In this document: piece after piece, positions 29,246-37,320 of the stretch
Numbering within the stretch: the stretch's first letter is position 1
How the letters are laid out: every line of letters begins with the position of its first letter
Source: Bacteroidaceae bacterium
GTDB taxonomy: Bacteria; Bacteroidota; Bacteroidia; Bacteroidales; Bacteroidaceae
Length of the DNA: 37,990 nucleotides
Direction of reading: 5' to 3'
NCBI GenBank assembly: GCA_024680695.1
Contig: JAILBW010000128.1
Span: 1-37,990 of the forward strand
Translations under genes and position numbers: made by a program
The notes under the pieces: model-generated
The model's input: the letters and a program-made list of their open reading frames with translations, nothing else
Database searches by the model: none
Told to the model about the DNA's origin: nothing

Positions 29246-30797
29246 AATCAAGGCCAAGTATGAAAAGCTGGTTGGTGAACTAGCCATGCGCAAGCGTGAC
29301 AAGTATGGCAAGTGCAATGAGAAGCCGAAAGCCTCCACGTCCTCTGATAGCGGAACAGACAAGACGAAGGATGAAGATGAAGAGGACTACATCGAGAAGG
29401 GAAGCAAGAACGACACTCCGGCAGCCGATGATGATGTAGCCGAAGAAGTTGACAGCACAAGAACAGAGCCGCAGGAGAAGAAGCCTCGTGACCTGAGCAA
29501 CCGCCCTGAACACTATAGCACCATGCATGCGGATGTATGCGTAGTGCATGACTGCGACATCGACAGATTGGATGAGATGGGCCTCGAGTTTATCCGCTAC
29601 ACAAGACCAGTAGACCAGTTTGACCGTGTCAGCGTGACTCGCCAGGACAGATACCTGTACGCCTGGGTCCGTGACAAGAAGACCGGCAGGGAGTTTGCAT
29701 TCTTCGTACCCAAGTCAAGGGACGACGAGAAGCGTGAATGCGTGTTTGTCAACGAATCAAGATATGATGCTCCAAGTCTCGTGCCTCATACGAGTGCCAC
29801 CTATTCCATGCTTTCCGACCTTGGCGTAAACCGTTTCCAGTATGCACTTTCAAGCGGCCGTGAGATGTACCGCATGTGCAATGAGAAGATGAGCATGTGC
29901 AAGCAGAGCGTATTGAACTGGCTTGCCCGTGGTGCAGAGCTGCTTGAAGGCGGCAAGAAGTACATAAAGAAGATGCTGCTGAAAATGGGCACAAGCATCT
30001 ACTGTGATGAGACGTGGGTTTGGACCAAGGCCTTGATGCCCGATGGGACATACAAATATGTGAAGCGTTACATGTGGGTCATTGTCAATCTGACGACGAA
30101 GGTGTGCTATTATCTTTTCGGTCGCAGGAAGCGGAAGGTGATAGAGGAATTCCTCGGCGATTTCAAAGGAACGCTGATGACAGATGCCTACAATGCCTAC
30201 GCCTATTTCAGCAAGCTTCATGGATGTATACATGTATGCTGCTGGGCACATTTGAGGCGGATATTCTGGTCGGCGTTGAAAGACTATAATGATGAACAGG
30301 CCCAACAGTTTATAGACCTGATAGGCATCTTGTACAAGGTGGAGCTAGAGAGTATCCTTCTGCACCGTACGGAAGAGGAGGTCCTGACGGCCAGGAAACT
30401 GGAGTCAATACCCGTGCTCATCGAACTCGACCAGCGAGCGATGGCACTTTTATCCAAGATAAAGAGCAAAGAGGTGAAAGCCTCCAGTAAGTTGGAGCAG
30501 GCGTTGAATTACATGCGCAACAACTGGAGGGAACTGACAGCCTATAAGGATATCGGAAGTGTCTTAATCGACAACAATTGTTGCGAACGTGCCGTTCGTC
30601 CATTCACCAACCTGCGGAAGAGCTTTGGTGGCTTCAGCAGTGAGAGGGGTGGCGAGGTGGCAGCGGCATGGCTCACCTTCATAGAAACCTGCAAGCTCCA
30701 AAAGAAAGCAGCACTTGATTTCTTCAACGGCTTCTTTAAGATGGTTACCGAGGGCAGATGTGATTATGAGCTCATAGCCCAAGAGGCATTAGGTTAA
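29229..30797 (+). CDS. tnpC: IS66-family DDE transposase (TnpC)
   Basis: SIYCDETWVWTKALMPDG..., GTLMTDAYNAYAYFSKLHGCIHVCCWAHLRRIFW, NNWRELTAYKDIGSVLIDNNCCERAVRPFTNLRKSFGGFSSERGGEVAA. Confidence 0.93.
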   Translation: MSRLGKIKAKYEKLVGELAMRKRDKYGKCNEKPKASTSSDSGTDKTKDEDEEDYIEKGSKNDTPAADDDVAEEVDSTRTEPQEKKPRDLSNRPEHYSTMHADVCVVHDCDIDRLDEMGLEFIRYTRPVDQFDRVSVTRQDRYLYAWVRDKKTGREFAFFVPKSRDDEKRECVFVNESRYDAPSLVPHTSATYSMLSDLGVNRFQYALSSGREMYRMCNEKMSMCKQSVLNWLARGAELLEGGKKYIKKMLLKMGTSIYCDETWVWTKALMPDGTYKYVKRYMWVIVNLTTKVCYYLFGRRKRKVIEEFLGDFKGTLMTDAYNAYAYFSKLHGCIHVCCWAHLRRIFWSALKDYNDEQAQQFIDLIGILYKVELESILLHRTEEEVLTARKLESIPVLIELDQRAMALLSKIKSKEVKASSKLEQALNYMRNNWRELTAYKDIGSVLIDNNCCERAVRPFTNLRKSFGGFSSERGGEVAAAWLTFIETCKLQKKAALDFFNGFFKMVTEGRCDYELIAQEALG

Positions 30798-30994
30798 ATT
30801 GTATTAAAAACAAAAAATCTCCAATTTCTTTGGAATACTCAGAACCCCAGCAAATACTGGGGCTATGGCTCGTTGCCAAAAAGGGGTTGGATGCTTACGG
30901 GAATGGTAAAAATATGAATGGTAAACATTCGAGCAAATAAATGTGTAGATGCTATGAAAGAGGGGGCAGCAGAAAATGAAATTGGAAATGGCAC

Positions 30995-31031
30995 AAAAAA
31001 AAAGATTCACTATCTTCGCAGACGGTGAATC
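30995..31031 (-). terminator. Rho-independent terminator of the tRNA operon
   Basis: Minus strand GATTCAC-C-GTCT-GCGA-AGAT-A-GTGAATC followed by TTTTTTTTT; stem 31004-31031, T-tract 30995-31003. Confidence 0.85.
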
Positions 31032-31078
31032 AAATTAACCTTAAAAATCTAATACCATGAAAAACACTATTATCGTCG

Positions 31079-31153
31079 CGGTGCGTACGGGACTCGAACC
31101 CGTGACCCCATGCGTGACAGGCATGTATTCTAACCAAGCTGAACTAACGCACC
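31079..31153 (-). tRNA. tRNA-Asp(GTC)
   Basis: GGTGCGT acceptor paired with ACGCACC; anticodon stem-loop CATGC CTGTCAC GCATG; T-arm GGGTTCGAGTCCC. Confidence 0.95.
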
Positions 31154-31176
31154 ATCTTTTCAAAGAACCACACCTC

Positions 31177-31200
31177 CTCTGCGAGCGGCAAACGAGACTC
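31177..31200 (-). pseudogene. Partial duplicate of the tRNA-Gly 3' end
   Basis: 24-bp perfect repeat CTCTGCGAGCGGCAAACGAGACTC, also at 31232-31255 where it spans the tRNA-Gly 3' end. Confidence 0.8.
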
Positions 31201-31238
31201 AATGCTTTTTTGGACCTTGAGTCCGATTTTGCTCTGCG

Positions 31239-31311
<73 letters not shown>

Positions 31312-31321
31312 AGCCGCGTAG

Positions 31322-31404
31322 TGGGTAGAGATGGATTCGAACCACCGAAGGCGTAAGCCAGCAGATTTACAGTCTGCCCCATTTGGCCACTCTGGTATCT
31401 ACCC
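31322..31404 (-). tRNA. tRNA-Tyr(GTA)
   Basis: GGGTAGA...TCTACCC acceptor; anticodon loop CTGTAAA; extra variable arm (class II), 83 nt. Confidence 0.95.
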
Positions 31405-31425
31405 GGTTTGCTGACTACGCTGTGG

Positions 31426-31499
31426 TGACTCCTGCGGGATTCAAACCCACAACCTTTTGATCCGTAGTCAAATGCTCTATTCAGTTGAGCTAAGGAGCC
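31426..31499 (-). tRNA. tRNA-Arg(ACG)
   Basis: GGCTCCT...AGGAGTC acceptor; anticodon stem-loop TTTGA CTACGGA TCAAA. Confidence 0.93.
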
Positions 31500-31513
31500 T
31501 TCCATCGTTTCCG

Positions 31514-31588
31514 TGGGCGCTGACGGATTCGAACCGCCGACCCTCTGCTTGTAAGGCAGACGCTCTGAACCAGCTGAGCTAAGCGCCC
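31514..31588 (-). tRNA. tRNA-Val(TAC)
   Basis: GGGCGCT...AGCGCCC acceptor; anticodon stem-loop TCTGC CTTACAA GCAGA. Confidence 0.95.
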
Positions 31589-31639
31589 AAAACAGTCACA
31601 TTCTCTTACCACGCTAGGTAATGTTCTGTTTTGCGAGTG

Positions 31640-31668
31640 CAAAGTTACGCTATTTTTTTATTCCGACA
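31640..31668 (-). promoter_or_regulatory. Promoter of the tRNA operon
   Basis: Minus strand TTG (31666-31668), ~18-19 nt spacer, TAACTTTG (31640-31647), 52 nt upstream of tRNA-Val. Confidence 0.65.
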
Positions 31669-31868
31669 AAACATTTGCACCTTTTTTTTGAAAAATTTTG
31701 TTGTGGAACGTCAAAATGGGCAAAATCTACCAAATTCCCTGGCAAGTTAGGCTTCACGACAGAGATTATCACACATCAAACATGCATTTCGTCGGACAAG
31801 AAGGGCAACTGTGGCAAGGCTGACACGGAGCAGCGGCAGATGAAACATGGAATGAAAGGATTACTTGC

Positions 31869-32087
31869 GCGAAGAATCAGTTCAAGACAAGTGTGAGACA
31901 AGTGTTGACTAAGCGAAGAATCAGTTCAAACCAAGTGTAGGGCAAGTGTTGACTAAGCGAAGTACCTGTTCAAACCAAGTGTGAGACAAGTGTCGACTAA
32001 GCGAAGTACCTGTTCAAACCAAGTGTGGGGAAAGTGACAAATAAGCAGAGTCTCAGTCCGTCCCAAGTGTATGGCAAGTGACAACTA
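31869..32087. repeat. 44-bp tandem repeat array (about 5 copies)
   Basis: GCGAAGAATCAGTTCAARMCAAGTGTGAGACAAGTGTTGACTAA-type units starting at 31869, 31913, 31957, 32001, 32045 (last degenerate). Confidence 0.92.
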
Positions 32088-32269
32088 CGAATGAGGATAT
32101 GAGAAGAAACACGCAACAGACTATGGCACTAATGCCAATGCACATAATCCCAGCATTTTGCCATATCCTTTCCCACAATAAGGCGCACCAAGTGTAGACA
32201 AAAGATATGATTCGAACACCTGCAGGCGGATTCGCAGCCAATTCTTGCGGCGTTCTGCATCCTTTTTTG

Positions 32270-32277
32270 TATTTTTG
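32270..32277 (+). promoter_or_regulatory. Putative -7 box (TATTTTTG) for the M28 peptidase gene
   Basis: TTG (32245-32247), 22-nt spacer, TATTTTTG, ATG at 32302. Confidence 0.45.
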
Positions 32278-32301
32278 CATGCAAAAAGCAAAAGACACAA
32301 T

Positions 32302-33558
32302 ATGAGAAAGCTACTTTTGATGCTGCTGGCCATTGTCGCTATGCAGACGGGCGCTCAGGATATGGCGCAATACAAGCGGATAGTGAAAGCGCTCAGCTCG
32401 GCCAAATACCAAGGGCGCGGATATGCCCGCGACGGGGCCAACAAGGCCGGCAAGTTCCTGCAGAAAGAATACCAGAAGGCGGGCGTAGACGAAGTGATCA
32501 CACAACCCTTTCGTCTGGACATCAACACCTTCTGCGGCGCCATGGAGATGTGGGCCGACGGCAGGAAACTGCGAGCAGGCATCGACTTCTCGATGCGCGA
32601 GTACTCGCCAGGTGTGCATGGCCAGTTCCCCGTCTATCACGTAGATACGCTCAACTTCGATGCCGACCGCATGTTTGCCGACCTGGCAAAGCCCGAGTAT
32701 GCCAATTGCCTCGTGGCCTGCGAGTTCTGGTTCACCTATCGCCACCGCGAGGCCTTCTCCCGCTTGCAGAAAGAGGGCGAATGCACCAACGCCGGACTCA
32801 TCTACACTTGGCCGGCACCAATCAAATTCTTCAAAGCCTATGGCCATCGTGTAGTCGATAAGCCCATCATTTGGGTGACGCCCGAAGCCATCGAGGGTGT
32901 CAGGAATGTCCGAATGAACGTCGACAACAAGTTCCTGAAGGACTACGAATGCTTCAACGTTATCACAAAGGTCGAGGGCACCAGGCACGACAGTTGCTAT
33001 GTGTTCACGGCTCATTATGACCATCTGGGCAACCTGGGCAAGAAAATATTCTACGCCGGCGCGAACGACAATGCCTCGGGCTCGGCCGCCATCGTCACTT
33101 TGGCTGCCTACTACGCCAAGCACCGCCCCCCGTACGACATGTATTTCGTCGCCTTCTCGGGCGAGGATGCCAACCTTCGCGGCTCCACCTGGTTTGCCGA
33201 ACACCCCATCGTGCCGCTCAGTCAGGTCAAATACCTATTTAATATAGACATGATTGGCGACAACAACCCCGTCCAGTACTGCGAAGTGAGCGACGAAGGC
33301 ATGCGCGGCTACAAGCTCTTCGAGCAGATAAACGCTGGAAAAAAGTACTTCGAGAGCCTCCACCGCGGCGAGCTGGCGGCCAACAGCGACCACTACCCCT
33401 TTGCCACCCGCCACGTACCCTGCATCTTCCTCGAGAACGAGAAAGGCGATGCCTTCCAGTATTACCACACCATCTACGATACGTACCGCACCGTGCGCTT
33501 CGACAGCTACGAACCCGTCTTCCGCCTGGTGCGCGACTTTGTGGAGCAATACGAATAA
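32302..33558 (+). CDS. M28-family metallopeptidase, secreted
   Basis: Signal peptide MRKLLLMLLAIVAMQTGAQ; metal-binding signatures VFTAHYDHLG, GANDNASGSAAIVTLA, FVAFSGEDANLRGS, NSDHYPFA. Confidence 0.88.
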   Translation: MRKLLLMLLAIVAMQTGAQDMAQYKRIVKALSSAKYQGRGYARDGANKAGKFLQKEYQKAGVDEVITQPFRLDINTFCGAMEMWADGRKLRAGIDFSMREYSPGVHGQFPVYHVDTLNFDADRMFADLAKPEYANCLVACEFWFTYRHREAFSRLQKEGECTNAGLIYTWPAPIKFFKAYGHRVVDKPIIWVTPEAIEGVRNVRMNVDNKFLKDYECFNVITKVEGTRHDSCYVFTAHYDHLGNLGKKIFYAGANDNASGSAAIVTLAAYYAKHRPPYDMYFVAFSGEDANLRGSTWFAEHPIVPLSQVKYLFNIDMIGDNNPVQYCEVSDEGMRGYKLFEQINAGKKYFESLHRGELAANSDHYPFATRHVPCIFLENEKGDAFQYYHTIYDTYRTVRFDSYEPVFRLVRDFVEQYE

Positions 33559-33600
33559 ACGCTTATCATACAACCACATCGAACACTAAGCGACAACGAC

Positions 33601-34545
33601 ATGGAGCAGAAAAGGACCGAGTCGCACACATCGCCGCAGAAAGAAGCACAGCCTGATTGCACCGCACAGAGACAACGTCAGATATACGAAGTGACGCTGG
33701 CGGGCGGGGCTGTGAACGTATTGCTGCTGCTCTTCAAGTTCGTGGCCGGCATCGTGGGGCACAGCGCCGCGATGGTGGCCGATGCAGTCCACTCGCTCAG
33801 CGACTTCGTGACAGACATCATCGTCCTGGCCTTTGTCTATATCAGCGGAAAGCCAAAGGACAAGTCACACGACTACGGCCACGGCAAGTACGAGACCCTG
33901 GCGATGACCATCATCGGGCTGGCGCTGGTCGTTGTGGCCGTCGGCATTGTCTATGGCGGCACAATGAAGATTACGGCCTGGGCCAGAGGCGAACAGCTGC
34001 AGGCTCCCGGTATGCTGGCATTGTGGGCCGCCCTGCTGTCGGTGGTGCTGAAAGAGGGCGTCTTTCGCTACTCGATGCTGAAAGCCCGCCAACTACACTC
34101 ACAGGCCGTCGAGGCCAACGCCTGGCACCACCGCAGCGACGCACTCTCGTCCGTCGGCACAGCGCTGGGCATCGGCGGTGCCATCTTTCTGGGCCAGCGA
34201 TGGACGGTGCTCGACCCCGTGGCCTCGGTCATCGTGGGCCTGTTCATCGTGAAGGTAGCGCTCTTTCTGCTGCGCGACGGCATTGGCGACCTCACGGAAC
34301 ATTCGCTGCCCGACGAGGTGGAGACGGAGATACTGCAGCTGGCAGCCTCCATCGACGGGGTAGCACAGCCCCACGACCTGCGCACCCGCCGCATCGGCAA
34401 CCACTATGCCATCGAGCTGCATATCCTCATGGACGGCGACATTCCCCTGCGCGAAGCCCACGACAAGGCGTCGGAGGTAGAGGAACTGCTCAAGAGCCAC
34501 TACGGTGCTGAGACGCATATAGCTGTCCATGTCGAGCCGAAATAG
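33601..34545 (+). CDS. Cation diffusion facilitator (CDF) family transporter
   Basis: GHSAAMVADAVHSLSDFVTDIIVL, HDYGHGKYETLAMTIIGLAL, ANAWHHRSDALSSVGTALGI, cytoplasmic C-terminal domain. Confidence 0.92.
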   Translation: MEQKRTESHTSPQKEAQPDCTAQRQRQIYEVTLAGGAVNVLLLLFKFVAGIVGHSAAMVADAVHSLSDFVTDIIVLAFVYISGKPKDKSHDYGHGKYETLAMTIIGLALVVVAVGIVYGGTMKITAWARGEQLQAPGMLALWAALLSVVLKEGVFRYSMLKARQLHSQAVEANAWHHRSDALSSVGTALGIGGAIFLGQRWTVLDPVASVIVGLFIVKVALFLLRDGIGDLTEHSLPDEVETEILQLAASIDGVAQPHDLRTRRIGNHYAIELHILMDGDIPLREAHDKASEVEELLKSHYGAETHIAVHVEPK

Positions 34546-34566
34546 GCAAAACCACGCACGCTATTC

Positions 34567-34590
34567 ATTGCAGCATCACGATGCTGCAAT
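34567..34590. terminator. Perfect 10-bp stem hairpin downstream of the CDF gene
   Basis: ATTGCAGCAT CACG ATGCTGCAAT; no T-tract, so the terminator role is tentative. Confidence 0.4.
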
Positions 34591-34757
34591 TGCACGGTCG
34601 CGACGCTGCTATGAACGCTACGGGAAGAATTGAGGAAAAGAAAAGCCGGAAAAGTTTTTTTTGCCTCGGACGTCACCTTTTGCCTCGCCCGACTGTTATA
34701 TAGATGAAACGTTTCACAGACAGAACAGAAGTATAACAATAGAAAAAGAAAAGGAAA

Positions 34758-35216
34758 ATGGAAGATGTAGTTGCATTGTTAATTCCCATCGCTTGCGGAT
34801 GTGTGCTCCCCATCATGGCTATCTGGTTCGGCGTGCGACAGAAGATGAACGAGACCAACAAGCGCACCCAGATTATTCTGGCGGCAATCGAAAAGAACTC
34901 CGAAACGGACATCGAGGAACTGCTCAAGAAGATGACGCCCAAGCAGAAGCTACTCAAGGAGAAATTGCTCACGAAACTCCTGTGGGGTTGCCTGTGTGCC
35001 ATGCTCGGACTTGGGCTGATTGGGTTTGGCCTCTACCTTGGCTACGCCGGCTATGGCGGTAAAGACGACCCGATGACGGCTATCGGATTTGGCGTCACTC
35101 TGCTGGCCATCGGCATTGCCTTCCTTGTCAACTACTGCATCGGCAAGAAATTGCTGACCAAGGAAATGGCGGCGGAAGAGAAGGAGAAGGTTGAACGTGC
35201 GGAGATTAACGGTTAA
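34758..35216 (+). CDS. DUF6249-like membrane protein
   Basis: MEDVVALLIPIACGCVLPIMAIWFGVRQKMNETNKRTQIILAAIEKNSETDIEELLKKMTPK; three TM segments, immediately upstream of an ECF sigma factor. Confidence 0.65.
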   Translation: MEDVVALLIPIACGCVLPIMAIWFGVRQKMNETNKRTQIILAAIEKNSETDIEELLKKMTPKQKLLKEKLLTKLLWGCLCAMLGLGLIGFGLYLGYAGYGGKDDPMTAIGFGVTLLAIGIAFLVNYCIGKKLLTKEMAAEEKEKVERAEING

Positions 35217-35248
35217 CGGTTAACGGTTAGCTGTTAGAGAATTAGGGC

Positions 35249-35776
35249 ATGACGCGCGAAGATTTCATCACCCATGTTGAGCGCGAGCAGGAGGCACTCC
35301 GAGGCTTCTTGCTTGCCCTGTGTTGCGGCAACAAGGACGATGCCGACGACTTGGCGCAGGATACGCTGGTGAAGGCCTACCTATCCTCGGCCGGCTATCA
35401 GGACAAAGGCCGTTTCCGTGCCTGGCTCTTCACGATAGCCCACAACACATTCCTCAACCACAGGGCCAGCTGCCGCACGATGGCGAACATCGAAGAGGCG
35501 CAAACGCTCGCCAGCAGCACCTCGGCCGACGCCTCCTTCGCCCACCAGAGCCTCTACCTCGCCCTGCGCACCCTCCCACCAAAGGAGCGCTCTGCCATCA
35601 CCCTCTTCTACCTGAGCGGCTACAGCATCAAGGAAATCGCAGCGATTACAGCGACTTCGGAGGATGCCATCAAGAAACAGCTCTCCCGAGGACGCGAGAA
35701 ACTGAAGAAGGAACTGCAAATCGACGATCACTCTCCCAGCCTTTCCCAAGGGGGAGGAGCCAGGGGGACTGGATAA
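35249..35776 (+). CDS. ECF-type RNA polymerase sigma factor
   Basis: Region 2 NKDDADDLAQDTLVKAYLSSAGYQDKGRFRAWLFTIAHNTFLNHRAS; region 4 ALRTLPPKERSAITLFYLSGYSIKEIAAITATSEDAIKKQLSRGREKLKKEL. Confidence 0.92.
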   Translation: MTREDFITHVEREQEALRGFLLALCCGNKDDADDLAQDTLVKAYLSSAGYQDKGRFRAWLFTIAHNTFLNHRASCRTMANIEEAQTLASSTSADASFAHQSLYLALRTLPPKERSAITLFYLSGYSIKEIAAITATSEDAIKKQLSRGREKLKKELQIDDHSPSLSQGGGARGTG

Positions 35777-35888
35777 CTAAAGGTGAGGTCGCAAAAAGCG
35801 TCGAAGCAACCAAGGCTGAGCGCCGCTCCGAAATGAATAATTATTTAGGACACAGCTATATATTGAACATAGAATTTCTATCCGCCCT

Positions 35889-36293
35889 ATGGATTACGAT
35901 AACACATTAGAAGAGCTATTCCGAGCCCAGACGCCGCACTTCACGGACAGCGCCGAGTTCATGGCCCGCCTCACCAAACGTCTCGATGCCGTCGAGTATA
36001 TCCGCCAGCAGCAGGAGGCAACGCTCCGACGATACAAGATGGCGATTGTGGCGGCCTTTGTCGTGGGCATCATCAGCGGTGCCGCAAGCATCGCCTACAT
36101 ACTTTCCACGCCTGCCGACGCGCCCCTCCTCACTTTCCGAGTGCAGACGGGCATCCTGCTTTGGCTTTCCGCCCACTCGCGCCTCATCGTCGCCACCGCC
36201 CTCTCCCTGCTGACGACTCTCGGCATCATCAGCATCATCAGCAATATTCAGGACATCATGGGCATGCGCGCCAGCATGAGCCAAACGGCATAA
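35889..36293 (+). CDS. Membrane protein, possible anti-sigma/accessory partner of the sigma factor
   Basis: Soluble N-terminal helix followed by two TM segments; co-directional after the sigma gene. Confidence 0.55.
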   Translation: MDYDNTLEELFRAQTPHFTDSAEFMARLTKRLDAVEYIRQQQEATLRRYKMAIVAAFVVGIISGAASIAYILSTPADAPLLTFRVQTGILLWLSAHSRLIVATALSLLTTLGIISIISNIQDIMGMRASMSQTA

Positions 36294-36371
36294 GGGCCTC
36301 CGACAGCCGGAAAAACACTTTCATTATCATTTTTTTTTGTGCAAAAGCATGACTGTATAGCGCGAAATGTG

Positions 36372-36379
36372 TACTTTTG
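36372..36379 (+). promoter_or_regulatory. Putative -7 box (TACTTTTG) for the M15 peptidase gene
   Basis: TAnnTTTG match 85 nt upstream of ATG 36464; -33 element not obvious. Confidence 0.3.
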
Positions 36380-36463
36380 TAACGAGATACACAAAGGCGA
36401 GCAAGGTCGACCGCCCGCCGAATCTGATAATCAAAAGCACACACCAAAAACCCACACACAAGG

Positions 36464-37264
36464 ATGAACAAGACAAGACTTGGAGCGTTAATCGCCATCT
36501 CGCTTCTCGTAGGCGCCATCTGCGCCACAGCCATCATCATGCTTGGCAGGCGACAGAGTCAGACGATTGCAGCAGAACCAGTGACAGAAATAGCAAGTTT
36601 CGTGACGCTCACCGACGCGGTGCCCGACGCCATTCTGGAGATTCGCTACTACGGCACTTACAATTTCGTGGGCACCCGCATCGACGGCTACCAGCAACCC
36701 ACTGCCTTGCTGACTCGCGAGGCTGCCGATAGTCTTCGCGCCGTAAGCGACGAGGTAAAGGCGCTGGGTTATCGGCTGAAGATTTACGATGCCTATCGTC
36801 CGCAGCAGGGCGTGGACCACTTCGTGCGCTGGGCTGCCGACGTACCCGACACTCTGATGAAGCAGTACTTCTATCCCGACCTCGACAAGAGCGTACTCTT
36901 CGAGCAGGACTACATCATGGCCAAGAGCGGCCACACTCGCGGCTCCACCGTCGATCTCACCCTCTTCGACATGACGACGGAGAAGGAACTCGACATGGGC
37001 GGCACGTTCGACTGGTTCGGACCGGAGAGTCACCCCGATTTCTGCGGCAATCCCGAGACGGGCGAATATACGGGCGATAACAGCAAGAGCCCCACCGGGC
37101 GCTCCATCACCGCCGAGCAGTTCCGCCACCGCATGATTCTGCGCGAGGCGATGTTGCGCCACGGCTTCAAGCCCCTCGACAGCGAGTGGTGGCACTTCAC
37201 GCTGCGCAACGAACCGTTCCCCGACACTTACTTCAACTTCCCGGTCAAGCAGCTGGAGCGCTGA
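36464..37264 (+). CDS. M15-family D-alanyl-D-alanine dipeptidase (VanX-like)
   Basis: N-terminal TM/signal; LKIYDAYRPQQGVDHF; SGHTRGSTVDLTL (SxHxxGxxxD); SEWWHFTLRNEPFPDTYFNFPV (ExxH). Confidence 0.9.
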   Translation: MNKTRLGALIAISLLVGAICATAIIMLGRRQSQTIAAEPVTEIASFVTLTDAVPDAILEIRYYGTYNFVGTRIDGYQQPTALLTREAADSLRAVSDEVKALGYRLKIYDAYRPQQGVDHFVRWAADVPDTLMKQYFYPDLDKSVLFEQDYIMAKSGHTRGSTVDLTLFDMTTEKELDMGGTFDWFGPESHPDFCGNPETGEYTGDNSKSPTGRSITAEQFRHRMILREAMLRHGFKPLDSEWWHFTLRNEPFPDTYFNFPVKQLER

Positions 37265-37271
37265 ACAGACA

Positions 37272-37311
37272 CAGCAGGAGGGGGCGGACAAATGTCCGCC
37301 CCCTCCTGCTG
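37272..37311. terminator. Perfect 19-bp stem hairpin between convergent genes (bidirectional terminator)
   Basis: CAGCAGGAGGGGGCGGACA AA TGTCCGCCCCCTCCTGCTG, between the M15 peptidase stop and the convergent GH2 stop. Confidence 0.85.
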
Positions 37312-37320
37312 TATTTAACC

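Larger units (their letters stand above)
27863..30898 (+). mobile_element. Complete IS66-family insertion sequence
   Basis: 21-bp perfect TIRs GTAAGCATCCAACCCCTTTTT (27863-27883) and complement (30878-30898); 8-bp TSD GGGAATGG at 27855-27862 and 30899-30906; encodes IS66-type accessory ORFs and transposase. Confidence 0.95.

Noticed and set aside
27863-30898. IS66 plus SusCD locus as one composite transposon
   Set aside because: Only one IS66 copy in the window; its TSD immediately flanks the single element, so it moved alone.
31869-32087. Possible CRISPR array
   Set aside because: Units are directly adjacent at 44 bp with no unique spacers, and no cas genes are in the window; same reasoning for the 22-bp array.
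33657-34511. 284-aa alternative-frame ORF inside the CDF transporter gene
   Set aside because: R/G/H-rich out-of-frame translation of a GC-rich gene; the other frame has clear CDF motifs.
36464-37264. Vancomycin resistance (vanX) determinant
   Set aside because: The protein is VanX-like by motif, but no vanH/vanA/vanR/vanS is present; in Gram-negative Bacteroidota this is more likely peptidoglycan dipeptide recycling.
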